NCBI GenBank assembly: GCA_016282135.1
Contig: JAEEKA010000051.1
Span: 1-53,064, forward strand
Length of the DNA: 53,064 nt
Reading direction: 5' to 3'
Source of the DNA: Oscillospiraceae bacterium
GTDB lineage: Bacteria; Bacillota; Clostridia; Oscillospirales; Oscillospiraceae
Numbering within the stretch: position 1 is the stretch's first letter; each line of letters starts with the position of its first letter. The position numbers and the translations under genes were made by a program. Below are positions 44,316 through 53,064 of this stretch, piece after piece. A model generated the notes under the pieces. It saw only the letters and a program-made list of their open reading frames with translations. It did no database searches and was not told the origin of the DNA.

Positions 44316-44389
44316 AGCGGGATCCTCCTGTCTGTTTTGTCCTCCGCGCCGGTCCGGGGAAGCGGGAGGGGCTCAGTTCTTCGTGTATC

Positions 44390-44417
44390 ATTATACAGAA
44401 TTTGATCGAAAAATCAA
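44390..44417 (-). promoter_or_regulatory. Promoter of the glycosyltransferase operon
   Basis: Minus strand TTGATT (44417-44412), 16-bp spacer, TATAAT (44395-44390). Confidence 0.65.
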
Positions 44418-44494
44418 CTGTCTCGTAAAGTTTTCTTTTTTGCAGCGCGCTGCGTTTCCCGTAGACTTTTTCACAAGAAAAACACGGAGGATTG

Positions 44495-44523
44495 TTGAAA
44501 TGCGGTGGAAAATATGCTAAAAT
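44495..44523 (+). promoter_or_regulatory. sigma-A promoter of the diguanylate cyclase gene
   Basis: TTGAAA (44495-44500), 17-bp spacer, TAAAAT (44518-44523), about 80 bases before the start codon. Confidence 0.75.
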
Positions 44524-44601
44524 GCTACAAACTTATCTCGTTATGAAAACTGATCCCTGGCTGCGTATGCCACGGCCTGTTTCTGAGAAAGGATCCTTCC
44601 C

Positions 44602-46005
44602 ATGAAAGATAACAACGCTTCCGCCCAAAAAACCGGCGGAATTCCGGTGAATATTTTCGCGTTTCCGCTTCTGATCGTCGTGGCTGCCCTGCACCTCATC
44701 ATTATCTTCCTGATTGCCGACGTGAACCGCTCCAGCTCCCGGCTCTCCGATCTGATGAAGCAATCCGGCAGCTACCAGCTGGACGCCACCAGCTTACAAG
44801 GAAACAACACCGTTCTGTCCGAGACCAGCGGCACCTTCATTCAGCTGGCGGGAAGCGCCCCCGCTGAGGTGATTGCGGATCCTCTGGTGACCTATGCCCG
44901 GGAACTGGGGTCGAATGACCGGGGCGCCAGGGTCCTGGCACGGTTTCGGGGCTACAACGTCAGCAAAGACGTGCTTGCCTACGTGGAGCGGGCCGCCGCC
45001 CTGTCTGACCGGATGGTAGAGGTACAGCTCCACGCCGTTTCCCTGGTGGATTCCGTGTATCCCCTGCCGGCCTCCATCCCGGAGTTTTCCAGCCTTCCGC
45101 TGATTGAGCTGACGCCGGAGGAGCAGAATATGTCCCCGGAGGAGCGGCTTGGCCTCGCCAAAAGCATGATGATCGAAAAGGATTACGTGCAGACTCGCTA
45201 CTGGATTGCGGAAAACATCAGCAACTGCAATCGGACCCTGCAGCAGGAGTTTGACGCGGCCGCCGAAAAAGCGGGCAGACACGTTTCCAGTGTGCGTCTG
45301 TTTCTGTGGATTTCGATCTTTACCATTATTCTCTTCCTGTCCGCCACCTTCGTCATATTCTATCGGCTGATCGTTCTGCCCATCAAAAAGTATTCCAAGG
45401 AGATCGGCGAGAGCAGACGGATCGAGCCGATCCGGGATATCACCGAGCTTCGCAGGCTGGTCGACGCCCACAACAGGCAGTGGGACCGACGGACCGAGCT
45501 GGAAAGCTTTCTGCGGGCGGCGGCGGAGACCGACCCTCTCACCGGGCTCCAGAACCGCAACTGTCTGGAGCGGGATTTCATGGAAAACGAGGACTACCGC
45601 GGGCCGCTGGGCGTGCTTCTGCTGGACGTGAACTATCTGAAGCACACGAACGACTCCAAAGGGCATCACGCAGGCGACCAGATGCTGCTTACCACAGTGA
45701 CCTGCATCAGGGAGTGCTTTGCCAACGGCGCAGAGGGGAACTGCTACCGCATCGGCGGCGATGAATTTCTGGTGTTTCTCAAAGGCCGCCGGGAGGATGA
45801 GATCCGGCGGATGATCGATCGCTTCCACTCCGTCCTGGCCCGGGAAGGGATTTCCGTTTCCGTGGGCTGTGCCTATGAGGAACAGGCGGACAGCAGCCGC
45901 TTCCGCCCCATGATGGAGATTGCGGACCGGCAGATGTACGAACAGAAGCGGAAAATCCACGAGAAAGATAAAGCCGAGACTGCCGCCGCGGAGGCCCGGA
46001 GCTGA
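44602..46005 (+). CDS. Membrane-bound diguanylate cyclase (GGDEF)
   Basis: 467 residues. Two membrane helices (about 17-40 and 236-258) flank an extracytoplasmic sensor domain of about 190 residues with a helical, four-helix-bundle-like pattern. The cytosolic GGDEF domain (about 305-460) begins ETDPLTGLQNRNCLERDF. The active-site motif GGDEF (G385-F389) and the DVNYLKHTND metal/substrate segment are intact, so cyclic-di-GMP synthesis is expected. The usual inhibitory RxxD site five residues before GGDEF reads AEGN, so product feedback there is probably lost. The giant surface protein follows 233 bases later, after a terminator. The start has AAAGGA upstream. Confidence 0.92.
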   Translation: MKDNNASAQKTGGIPVNIFAFPLLIVVAALHLIIIFLIADVNRSSSRLSDLMKQSGSYQLDATSLQGNNTVLSETSGTFIQLAGSAPAEVIADPLVTYARELGSNDRGARVLARFRGYNVSKDVLAYVERAAALSDRMVEVQLHAVSLVDSVYPLPASIPEFSSLPLIELTPEEQNMSPEERLGLAKSMMIEKDYVQTRYWIAENISNCNRTLQQEFDAAAEKAGRHVSSVRLFLWISIFTIILFLSATFVIFYRLIVLPIKKYSKEIGESRRIEPIRDITELRRLVDAHNRQWDRRTELESFLRAAAETDPLTGLQNRNCLERDFMENEDYRGPLGVLLLDVNYLKHTNDSKGHHAGDQMLLTTVTCIRECFANGAEGNCYRIGGDEFLVFLKGRREDEIRRMIDRFHSVLAREGISVSVGCAYEEQADSSRFRPMMEIADRQMYEQKRKIHEKDKAETAAAEARS

Positions 46006-46096
46006 GCCCGGCTGCCCGGTCCGCTTTGGCCGCCCCTACGGAAGCGCGGCTGATCTAAGCCGATACCCAGAAAACCGTATATTCGGCAAATTCAGC

Positions 46097-46133
46097 CTGC
46101 CCGCCGCATTTTTTTGCGGCGGGCAGTTTTTTT
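46097..46133 (+). terminator. Intrinsic terminator after the diguanylate cyclase gene
   Basis: CTGCCCGCCGCA and TGCGGCGGGCAG in a perfect 12-bp stem with a T-rich loop, followed by seven T. Transcription of the next gene must start downstream; a TATGAT at about 46170 is a possible -10 without a good -35. Confidence 0.93.
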
Positions 46134-46238
46134 GATAACATTTATGTAAGAATCTCCCAAAAACAAAAAAATATGATATAGTTGTGGAGGTTTTCAGAAG
46201 AGCGAAAAACAGTTCGCGAAGTCGAGAGGAGAGAACCC

Positions 46239-49200
46239 ATGAAAGCAAAACGAATCATCGCAATCCTGCTGAGCCTGCTGATGCTGCTGAGCCTGCTCCC
46301 GGTCAGCGCCCTGGCGGCCGACACGGCCCGGACCCGGTCAGTGACCTTTGAGCCGGCGGATATCTCAGCGGCAATCCCCATGCCGGAGACGGATCCGGAG
46401 CCGGCAGTGGAAACCGTCGGCGACCCGGTCCGGGTGCCGCTGGTCCGGGAAATCCCGGAAACGCTTATCACGCCCGCCTTGGAGCCGGCGGCGGAAGAGG
46501 CCCCGGAGCCTGTTCGGGCGGAGACCCACAGAGTGGGTCGGACCACCTCTGAGGCAGCCGACGCCCGCCGCCCTGCCGGTGAGGAACCGGCAGCCTACGG
46601 CGACCCCTGCACAGTATCCCTTTTCATCCAGCCCAGCCTGGACGCCGCAAACCTCATGGTCTACCCTTCCGGCGCGCACTACGTGGGCCAGACGATCATC
46701 CTGATTGCCTTGCCCAAAAGCGGATATCACTTTGTGGCATGGGTAAATTATGAAACTGAAGAGGTATCCTACAACAGTCAGTATTCCACCGTACTCCAGG
46801 GAGACTGCGAGTGGGACGCACTGTTTATCCGGGATGGGGAATATTCCATCTACAGAAATAAGCCCCTGGACATGGAGATAAACCCCAACCTGTACTCTTA
46901 CGTTCCCGGCACCCAGGTCACTCTGACCGCCCCGCCCAGGGAAGGGCGGAGCATCGCCTACGAGATCGGCGAGGAAACTGACGACCATACCGCCGCCTCC
47001 GTAACCTGGCAGCGGATCGGCAGCGACGGCAAGTTCAGCATGCCCGCCGCCAACACCTGGGTGCGCGGCCTGTACTCCAACAATATCAACGTCAGCTGCA
47101 GCGGCCACGGCACCGCTGTGCTGTCTCCGGAGGGGCCCTACTACGAGGGCGACACGGTGACCCTGACCCTGGAACCGGAGGCGGGCTACTACGCCAGCCA
47201 CGTCACCGGCCTCCCCGTGGGCTACAGTGTTTCCGAAAACGTCATCACCTTCCAGACGGATTATGACGCGAATATCAACATAGAGTTTTTGCCCATCCCC
47301 GCCGCCTCGGTAAACTTCGGCGTGTTCCCCTCGGGCAAGGGCACGCTCAACCACAGTCTGAATGAGGAGACCGGCGTAATCACCGCCGAGGCGATTCCCG
47401 CGGATGGCTTCACCCTCCTCTACTGGATGAAGTATGACCAGAGCACCGGAGCATGTCAGGCTCTCAGCGCCGAGAATCCCTACGTCTTTGTGCCCCAGGA
47501 GGACATGCTGGTGGTGGCTGTCTTCGGCTTCCTCTATCCGGCGGAGGGCGGCGCGGTTCAGACCGTCATTGCGGATAACGGCGACGTCACCATGACAGCC
47601 GTTCCTGCCCCGGGCTATCAGTTCCTGTTCTGGATGAGCATTGCGGATCAGGAGATCATCAGTTACGATGCGGCCTACACCACCCTGCCCCGGATGGACA
47701 TTGCTCTGGCGGCGGCCTTCCAGAAGGGTACCCGCAGAGTCATCCCGGCTGATTACCAGCCTGAGCGGGGCAGCTTCCAGGTGGTGAATAACCAATACTA
47801 CTTCAATCCGGGCGATACCGTAGCGCTGGAAGCTGTGCCCGCAGAGGGTTACGCCCTGGAAACCTTCCTGATGGCCGAATACCAGGAGGGCGTCACCTCC
47901 TACCAAATGGCCCCCGTTTCCGGCAGCAGCTTCGTCATGCCGGATTATGACGTGGTCGTAACGGCTACCTTCTGCCATCTCTACACAGTATCCGCCGAAG
48001 CCTCTCCCCTGGAGGGCGGCTTTGCCTTGGGCAGCGGCCAATACAAAGAAGGCCAAGCCGTCACTCTGACTGCCGTGCCCAACGAGGGCTGGCGTTTTGT
48101 CAACTGGACGGAGAACGGCAGCGCGGTCAGCACCGACGCGGAATACAGCTTCACCGCTTCCGCTGATCGGAGCCTGACGGCGAACTTTGAGCCGATTCCC
48201 ACAACGTGCTATACCGTTTCCGCTTCCGCCAACCCCACGGAGGGCGGCACGGTCAGCGGCGCGGGAGAATATGAGCAGGGCGCCACGGTCACTCTGAGCG
48301 CCGTACCCAACGAGGGCTGGCGCTTTGTCAACTGGACGGAGAACGGCGACACGGTCAGCACCAACGCAGCGTACAGCTTTACCGCTTCCGCTGACCGGAG
48401 CCTGACGGCAAACTTTGAGCAGATCCCCGTGACCTACTACACCATTTCCGCTTCCGCCAATCCCACGGAGGGCGGCACAGTCACCGGCGCGGGACAATAT
48501 GCCGAGGCGGCCACGGTCACCCTGACTGCCGTGCCCAACGAGGGCTGGCACTTCCTCAACTGGACAGAAAACGGCAGCGTGGTCAGCACCAGCCCGATCT
48601 ACGGCTTCATCGCTGTCTCAAATCGCAGCCTGACTGCAAACTTTGAACCGTCCACCGGACAGGCTGTCTCCTATTTGGACCCCACGGACGAAACAAACCC
48701 CAATAAAATTTGCGAGGATTACACTCTGCTTACCAACCAGAACGCTCTGGGAACCGGCTGGTACGTGGTAAATCAGGATGTGGCGATTTATGGTGGAATT
48801 ACCGTCCTCGGCAACGTACATATCATCCTGTGCGACGGAGCAACCCTGACCTCAGCACAAGGCATCAGAGTGACGGAGGGCACGAGCCTCACCCTCTGGG
48901 CTCAGTCCGAGGGCGATGGTATGGGCGTGCTTTTCGCCGGCACCGCAGACGGCACGGACGCGACCTGCGAATTGGGTCTTGCCGGCATCGGCGGCGGCCT
49001 CGGAAGAAACGGCGGCGACGTCACCGTCAACGGCGGTACTGTCACCGCCACCGGCGGCGAATACGGCGCCGGCATCGGCGGCGGCTTCGAGGGCAGCGGC
49101 GGCACCGTCACCGTCAACGGTGGTACTGTCACCGCCGCCGGCGGTATGAGTGCAGCCGGCATCGGCGGCGGCTTCAAGGGCAACGGCGGCACCGTTACCG

Positions 49201-52200
49201 TCAACGGCGGTACTGTCACAGCTACAGGCGGCAGGGACGGCGCCGGCATCGGCGGCGGCATCCAGGGCAACGGCGGCACCGTCACCGTCAGCGGCGGCAC
49301 TGTCACCGCCACAGGCGGAAGGGGTGCCGCCGGTATCGGCGGCGCCCAAGGGAAAAACGGCGGCACGTTTACGATTACAGACGGTACTGTCACCGCCACA
49401 GGCGGCATGCACGGTACCGGCATCGGCAACGGTCAGGGAGGAAAAGGCGGCACTATCACCATCAGCGGCGGTACGGTCACCGCCACCAGCAGCGGAGACG
49501 TCTGCGTCGGCATTGGCAGCGGAACTGTTACCATCAGCAGCGGTACTGTCACTGCTACAGGCGGCGAATACGGCGCCGGCATCAGCGGCGACACTGTTGC
49601 CATCAGCGGCGGTACGGTCACCGCCACCGGCGGCGAATACGGCGCCGGCATCAGCAGCGTCCTGATGGGAAACGACGGCACTGTCACCATTACCGGCGGA
49701 AGCGTCACGGCCATTGCGGGCACGTATGGTCAGGCCATCGCCCACGGGCAGAGCAGCGATGACAGCGGCAGCCTGACCATTGACGGCATGAAGGTCTACG
49801 CCTCCGAGGAAGCCACGGAGCCCGTGGCGGCGGCGGATCGGATGGAAACCTGCCACAGTCCATGGGCAAGATTAGAACTCTGCAACCCCCACTGCTGTGA
49901 CGAAAACAATGTCTGCATCTGGTGCGGCGCGGTGGGCCCAGTTGCCTATCTGGACCCCACGGACGAAGCAAATCCCGATAAAATCTGTGATAATTACACC
50001 TTGCTTACCAACCAGACCGCCCTGGGAACCGGCTGGTACGTGGTAAATCAGGATGTGGCGATTTATGGTGGAATTACCGTCCTCGGCAACGTACATATCA
50101 TCCTGTGCGACGGAGCAACCCTGACCTCAGCACAAGGCATCAGCGTGGCGGAGGGCACGAGCCTCACCCTCTGGGCTCAGTCCGAGGGCGATGGTATGGG
50201 CGTGCTTTTCGCCGGCACAACGGACGGCACAAACGTAACCTGTCATAACATCGCCGGCATTGGCGGCCAATTCCATGAAAGCTGCGGCACGGTTACAATT
50301 AACGGCGGTACAGTCACCGCCTACGGCAGCTCCTCTTCCGCCGGCATTGGCGGCGGCCAGCGCGGAAACGGCGGCACCGTCACCGTCAACGGCGGTACTG
50401 TCACAGCTACAGGCGGCATGGGCGCAGCCGGCATCGGCGGCGGCGGCCTCGGAGGCATCGGCGGCACCGTCACCGTCAACGGCGGCACTGTCACCACCGC
50501 CGGCGGCACGAGTGCCGCCGGCATCGGCGGCGGCTTCGAAGGCAGCGGCGGCACCGTCACCGTCAACGGCGGCACTGTCACAGCTACAGGCGGTATGGGC
50601 GCCGCCGGCATCGGCGGCGGACACCACGGAATGGGCGGCAACGTCACCGTCAGCGGCGGTACGGTCACCGCCACCGGCGGCAGTGGCGCCGCCGGTATCG
50701 GCAGCACCCAAGGGAAAAACGGCGGCACGATTACTGTCACAGACGGTACTGTCACAGCCTCCGGCGGCGAATACGGTGCCGGCATCAGCAGCGACACTGT
50801 TACCATCAGCGGCGGTACTGTCACCGCCACAGGCGGCAGGGACGGCGCCGGCATCGGCGACAGTCAGGGAGGAAACGGCGGCACTATCACCATCAGCGGC
50901 GGTATCGTCACCGCCACCAGCAGCGGAGACGTCTGCGTCGGCATTGGCAGCGGAACTGTTACCATCAGCAGCGGTACTGTCACTGCTACAGGCGGCGAAT
51001 ACGGTGCCGGCATCAGCGGCAACACTGTTGCCATCAGCGGCGGTACGGTCACCGCCACCGGCGGCGAATACGGTGCCGGCATCAGCAGCGTCCTGATGGG
51101 AAACGGCGGCACTGTCACCATTACCGGCGGAAGCGTCACGGCCATTGCGGGCACGTATGGTCAGGCCATCGCCCATGGGCAGAGCAGCGGCGAAGACAGC
51201 AGCCTGACCATCGACGGCATGAAGGTCTACGCCTCCGAGGAAGCCACGGAGCCCGTGGCGGCGGCGGATCGGATCGACAGCTGCCGCGGCAGCTGGGCCA
51301 AGCTCACGCCCTGCGAGCCCCATAACGACTACTATGTGGACAACGGCGAGACTCATACCGCTGTCTGCGCCTGGTGCGGCGTCGAAGGAGAACCTGTCAG
51401 CCACAGTTATGGCGAGGCAAGCTACACCTGGGAACCCGACGGCAGCGCCTGCTCTGCAGCCCATTCCTGCACGCTTTGCCAGCATGAGCAGACCGAGGCG
51501 GGCAGCGTCAGCGCCCAGGTCACCCTCCAGCCCACCTGCACCGAGTACGGCAAGACCAGCTACACGGCAGTATTTACCACCCAGGGCTTTGAGACCCAGA
51601 CGCTGATCCTCACAAACGTGGAGCCTTTTGGCCATGATCTGATCCACCACGACGCCCAGGCCCCTACTTGCACGGAAATCGGCTGGGAGGCTTACGATGC
51701 CTGCTCCCGCTGCGATTACACGACTTACACGGAGCTGGAGGCCCTGGGCCACGATCTGATCCACCACGACGCCCATGCCCCCACCTGCACCGAAATCGGC
51801 TGGGAAGCCTACGACGCCTGCTCCCGCTGCGACTACACCACCTATGTGGAGCTGGAAGCCCTGGGCCACGATCTGATTCACCACGACGCACAGGCTCCCA
51901 GCTGCACAGAAATCGGCTGGGCGAAGTACGATACCTGCTCTCGCTGCGACTACACCACCTATGTGGAGCTGGAAGCCCTGGGTCACGATCTGATTCACCA
52001 CGACGCACAGGCTCCCAGCTGCACAGAAATCGGCTGGGAAGCCTACGACACCTGTTCCCGCTGTGATTACACGACTTATGCGGGGCTGGACGCTCTGGGC
52101 CACGTCTGGGAGGTACAGGACTATGTGTGGAGCGAAGACTTCACCACCTGTACCGCCACGGCAGTCTGCGCCAGAGACGGCAGCCATATTCAGACCGAGA

Positions 52201-52898
52201 CGGTCAACGCTGTCTTTGTGCTGACAAAGCCCTCCACCTTTGAGAGCACCGGTACCGGCTACTACGCTGCGGCGTTTGAAAACGAGCTCTTCGAGGCCCA
52301 GACCCAGGAGGTCATCGTCCCCGAAGTGGCCTGCGCCGGCGGCGAGGACTGTCCCAGCGGTCATTTCACCGATCTGCCTCCCATCACCAGCTACGCCCAC
52401 ATTCCCATCGACTGGGCCGTGGTAAACCGGATCACCGGCGGCACCTCTCCCACCACCTTCGGGCCGGAGCAGAGCTGCACCAGAGCCCAGTTTGTAATGT
52501 TCCTGTGGTGCGTGATGGGACGGCCGGAGCCTGCTGCGGAGAGCAACCCCTTCAAGGACGTGAAGCCCTCCGACTATTTCTACAAGGCCGTTCTCTGGGC
52601 GGTGGAAAACGGCATCACCGCCGGTACCTCCGCCGACACCTTCAGCCCGAAGATGGTTGTGACCCGGGCCCAGGTAGTGACCTTTATCTGGCACAACGAG
52701 GGCGACCAGACCGCCGCCCAGACGGAGAATCTCTTTGAAGACGTCCGCGCCGGCGACTACTACCACGACGCTGTCCTTTGGGCAGTAGAACGGGGCGTCA
52801 CCGCTGGCACCTCGGCAACTACCTTCAGCCCCAGCGCCATCTGCACCAGAGCCCAGTGCATGACCTTCCTGTACCGGGTTTACGGAATGGATGGATGA
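46239..52898 (+). CDS. Giant SLH-anchored surface protein with beta-helix cassettes
   Basis: 2219 residues, secreted and cell-wall bound. Signal peptide 1-27 (MKAKRIIAILLSLLMLLSLL). Residues about 120-810 hold InlB-B-like/bacterial-repeat units, the last three nearly identical (582-655, 658-729, 733-806, with LTAVPNEGWRFVNWTENG). Two cassettes follow (about 811-1232 and 1234-1700), each a conserved lead-in (GTGWYVVNQDVAIYGG) then glycine-rich beta-helix rungs of the form GGTVTVNGGTVTATGG. Four 39-residue GHD...CxxC repeats occupy 1798-1953. Three C-terminal SLH domains (about 2051-2219; AVLWAVENGITAGTS, TFSPKMVVTRAQVVTFIW) bind pyruvylated wall polymer. The beta-helix fold suggests carbohydrate binding, unproven. 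The start at 46239 follows AGAGGAGAG. Confidence 0.92.
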   Translation: MKAKRIIAILLSLLMLLSLLPVSALAADTARTRSVTFEPADISAAIPMPETDPEPAVETVGDPVRVPLVREIPETLITPALEPAAEEAPEPVRAETHRVGRTTSEAADARRPAGEEPAAYGDPCTVSLFIQPSLDAANLMVYPSGAHYVGQTIILIALPKSGYHFVAWVNYETEEVSYNSQYSTVLQGDCEWDALFIRDGEYSIYRNKPLDMEINPNLYSYVPGTQVTLTAPPREGRSIAYEIGEETDDHTAASVTWQRIGSDGKFSMPAANTWVRGLYSNNINVSCSGHGTAVLSPEGPYYEGDTVTLTLEPEAGYYASHVTGLPVGYSVSENVITFQTDYDANINIEFLPIPAASVNFGVFPSGKGTLNHSLNEETGVITAEAIPADGFTLLYWMKYDQSTGACQALSAENPYVFVPQEDMLVVAVFGFLYPAEGGAVQTVIADNGDVTMTAVPAPGYQFLFWMSIADQEIISYDAAYTTLPRMDIALAAAFQKGTRRVIPADYQPERGSFQVVNNQYYFNPGDTVALEAVPAEGYALETFLMAEYQEGVTSYQMAPVSGSSFVMPDYDVVVTATFCHLYTVSAEASPLEGGFALGSGQYKEGQAVTLTAVPNEGWRFVNWTENGSAVSTDAEYSFTASADRSLTANFEPIPTTCYTVSASANPTEGGTVSGAGEYEQGATVTLSAVPNEGWRFVNWTENGDTVSTNAAYSFTASADRSLTANFEQIPVTYYTISASANPTEGGTVTGAGQYAEAATVTLTAVPNEGWHFLNWTENGSVVSTSPIYGFIAVSNRSLTANFEPSTGQAVSYLDPTDETNPNKICEDYTLLTNQNALGTGWYVVNQDVAIYGGITVLGNVHIILCDGATLTSAQGIRVTEGTSLTLWAQSEGDGMGVLFAGTADGTDATCELGLAGIGGGLGRNGGDVTVNGGTVTATGGEYGAGIGGGFEGSGGTVTVNGGTVTAAGGMSAAGIGGGFKGNGGTVTVNGGTVTATGGRDGAGIGGGIQGNGGTVTVSGGTVTATGGRGAAGIGGAQGKNGGTFTITDGTVTATGGMHGTGIGNGQGGKGGTITISGGTVTATSSGDVCVGIGSGTVTISSGTVTATGGEYGAGISGDTVAISGGTVTATGGEYGAGISSVLMGNDGTVTITGGSVTAIAGTYGQAIAHGQSSDDSGSLTIDGMKVYASEEATEPVAAADRMETCHSPWARLELCNPHCCDENNVCIWCGAVGPVAYLDPTDEANPDKICDNYTLLTNQTALGTGWYVVNQDVAIYGGITVLGNVHIILCDGATLTSAQGISVAEGTSLTLWAQSEGDGMGVLFAGTTDGTNVTCHNIAGIGGQFHESCGTVTINGGTVTAYGSSSSAGIGGGQRGNGGTVTVNGGTVTATGGMGAAGIGGGGLGGIGGTVTVNGGTVTTAGGTSAAGIGGGFEGSGGTVTVNGGTVTATGGMGAAGIGGGHHGMGGNVTVSGGTVTATGGSGAAGIGSTQGKNGGTITVTDGTVTASGGEYGAGISSDTVTISGGTVTATGGRDGAGIGDSQGGNGGTITISGGIVTATSSGDVCVGIGSGTVTISSGTVTATGGEYGAGISGNTVAISGGTVTATGGEYGAGISSVLMGNGGTVTITGGSVTAIAGTYGQAIAHGQSSGEDSSLTIDGMKVYASEEATEPVAAADRIDSCRGSWAKLTPCEPHNDYYVDNGETHTAVCAWCGVEGEPVSHSYGEASYTWEPDGSACSAAHSCTLCQHEQTEAGSVSAQVTLQPTCTEYGKTSYTAVFTTQGFETQTLILTNVEPFGHDLIHHDAQAPTCTEIGWEAYDACSRCDYTTYTELEALGHDLIHHDAHAPTCTEIGWEAYDACSRCDYTTYVELEALGHDLIHHDAQAPSCTEIGWAKYDTCSRCDYTTYVELEALGHDLIHHDAQAPSCTEIGWEAYDTCSRCDYTTYAGLDALGHVWEVQDYVWSEDFTTCTATAVCARDGSHIQTETVNAVFVLTKPSTFESTGTGYYAAAFENELFEAQTQEVIVPEVACAGGEDCPSGHFTDLPPITSYAHIPIDWAVVNRITGGTSPTTFGPEQSCTRAQFVMFLWCVMGRPEPAAESNPFKDVKPSDYFYKAVLWAVENGITAGTSADTFSPKMVVTRAQVVTFIWHNEGDQTAAQTENLFEDVRAGDYYHDAVLWAVERGVTAGTSATTFSPSAICTRAQCMTFLYRVYGMDG
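48747..51274 (+). repeat. Duplicated beta-helix cassette within the surface protein gene
   Basis: The segment starting CTGGGAACCGGCTGGTACG at 48747 recurs at 50022, almost unchanged for about 190 bases. The closing segment AAGGTCTACGCCTCCGAG at 49791 recurs at 51222. Start offsets are 1275 bases and end offsets 1431, so copy 2 is longer by 156 bases, about two beta-helix rungs. The 3' rungs (49480-49750 and 50920-51190) are also nearly identical. Confidence 0.9.
51630..52097 (+). repeat. Four tandem 117-bp repeats in the surface protein gene
   Basis: Copies start at 51630, 51747, 51864 and 51981, each 39 codons beginning GHDLIHHDAxAPxCTEIGW and containing CSRCDYTTY. Close identity at the DNA level suggests recent copy-number change. 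Confidence 0.93.
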
Positions 52899-52993
52899 AT
52901 CAAGAGCAATCCCCCCTGCCGCCTTGAACCGCTTCCCGTCAAGAGGACAGTGAAATAATTAACGAAAAGTTCACAGCGCAGCGGCGCTGTGGC

Positions 52994-53046
52994 AACCGCA
53001 GATTTCGGTTGAATGCTTCGGCCTTCAACCGAAATTTGCGGTTTTC
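52994..53046 (+). terminator. Intrinsic terminator after the giant surface protein gene
   Basis: CCGCAGATTTCGGTTGAA (from about 52995) pairs with TTCAACCGAAATTTGCGG (53024-53041), followed by TTTTCTT. A smaller hairpin CACAGCGC/GGCGCTGTG lies just before it (52972-52991). Confidence 0.9.
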
Positions 53047-53064
53047 TTATGCTGCTTTGTACAG

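Noticed and set aside
46365-48551. 728-codon minus-strand frame
   Set aside because: Antisense of the SLH protein's repeat region; its repeats mirror the sense repeats and there is no start signal.
50127-52766. 879-codon minus-strand frame
   Set aside because: Antisense of the beta-helix and GHD repeats; alanine- and glycine-rich low-complexity text, no ribosome site.

Overview
The window is a GC-rich (about 60% by eye) chromosomal segment from an endospore-forming, Gram-positive anaerobe. The best fit is a gut clostridium of the Oscillospiraceae type (inference). The sporulation gene yunB, strong AGGAGG ribosome sites, sigma-A promoters with 17-bp spacers, an S-layer-anchored giant protein, WG-repeat lipoproteins and a BspA-like leucine-rich-repeat protein all support this. 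No rRNA, tRNA, CRISPR array, phage or transposase gene was seen.

Layout. 1-4743 (minus): 5' part of a giant secreted leucine-rich-repeat protein, cut by the window edge. 4816-5168: divergent promoters and a structured transcript that may be an independent small RNA or the alaS leader. 5267-14568 (plus): alaS, hinT, comEC, holA, rnmV (RNase M5) and an ABC-F ATPase. 14847-16712 (minus): a YolD-like protein and GAPDH. 17020-20679 (plus): an aminotransferase, then a folate locus in which a tetrahydrofolate riboswitch precedes folT, followed by folC. 20871-26221 (minus): two paralogous WG-repeat lipoproteins and a PstS-like binding lipoprotein. 26535-28199 (plus): a polytopic membrane protein and an RpiB-type isomerase. 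28434-34576 (minus): ligA, yunB, a DUF2974/lipase-like protein, a short-chain reductase and an alpha-oxoamine synthase. The last two form a coupled pair resembling serine palmitoyltransferase plus 3-ketosphinganine reductase. 35005-38821 (minus): mazG, a membrane protein with an apparent ATA start, an HTH-TPR regulator and a radical SAM protein. 38995-44315: acetyltransferases, small membrane or secreted proteins, a beta-propeller-like lipoprotein, an iron-sulfur flavoprotein and a glycosyltransferase. 44602-52898 (plus): a diguanylate cyclase and a 2219-residue SLH-anchored surface protein with a duplicated beta-helix cassette.

The most unusual layer is the intergenic DNA. Nearly every gap carries palindromic elements with GTAGGG...CCCTAC ends, a shared larger mosaic repeat, and short degenerate tandem repeats (7-10 bp units such as TTCATTC, AATTCTC, GGATCAG, CAATAGG). 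One palindromic element, exactly 69 bp, lies in frame inside rnmV. The tandem repeats abut, or even encode, the stop codons of many genes. A 148-bp copy at 34776-34923 has perfect 23-bp terminal inverted repeats, like a non-autonomous mobile element.

Gene functions are homology inferences from remembered family motifs. No database search was possible.
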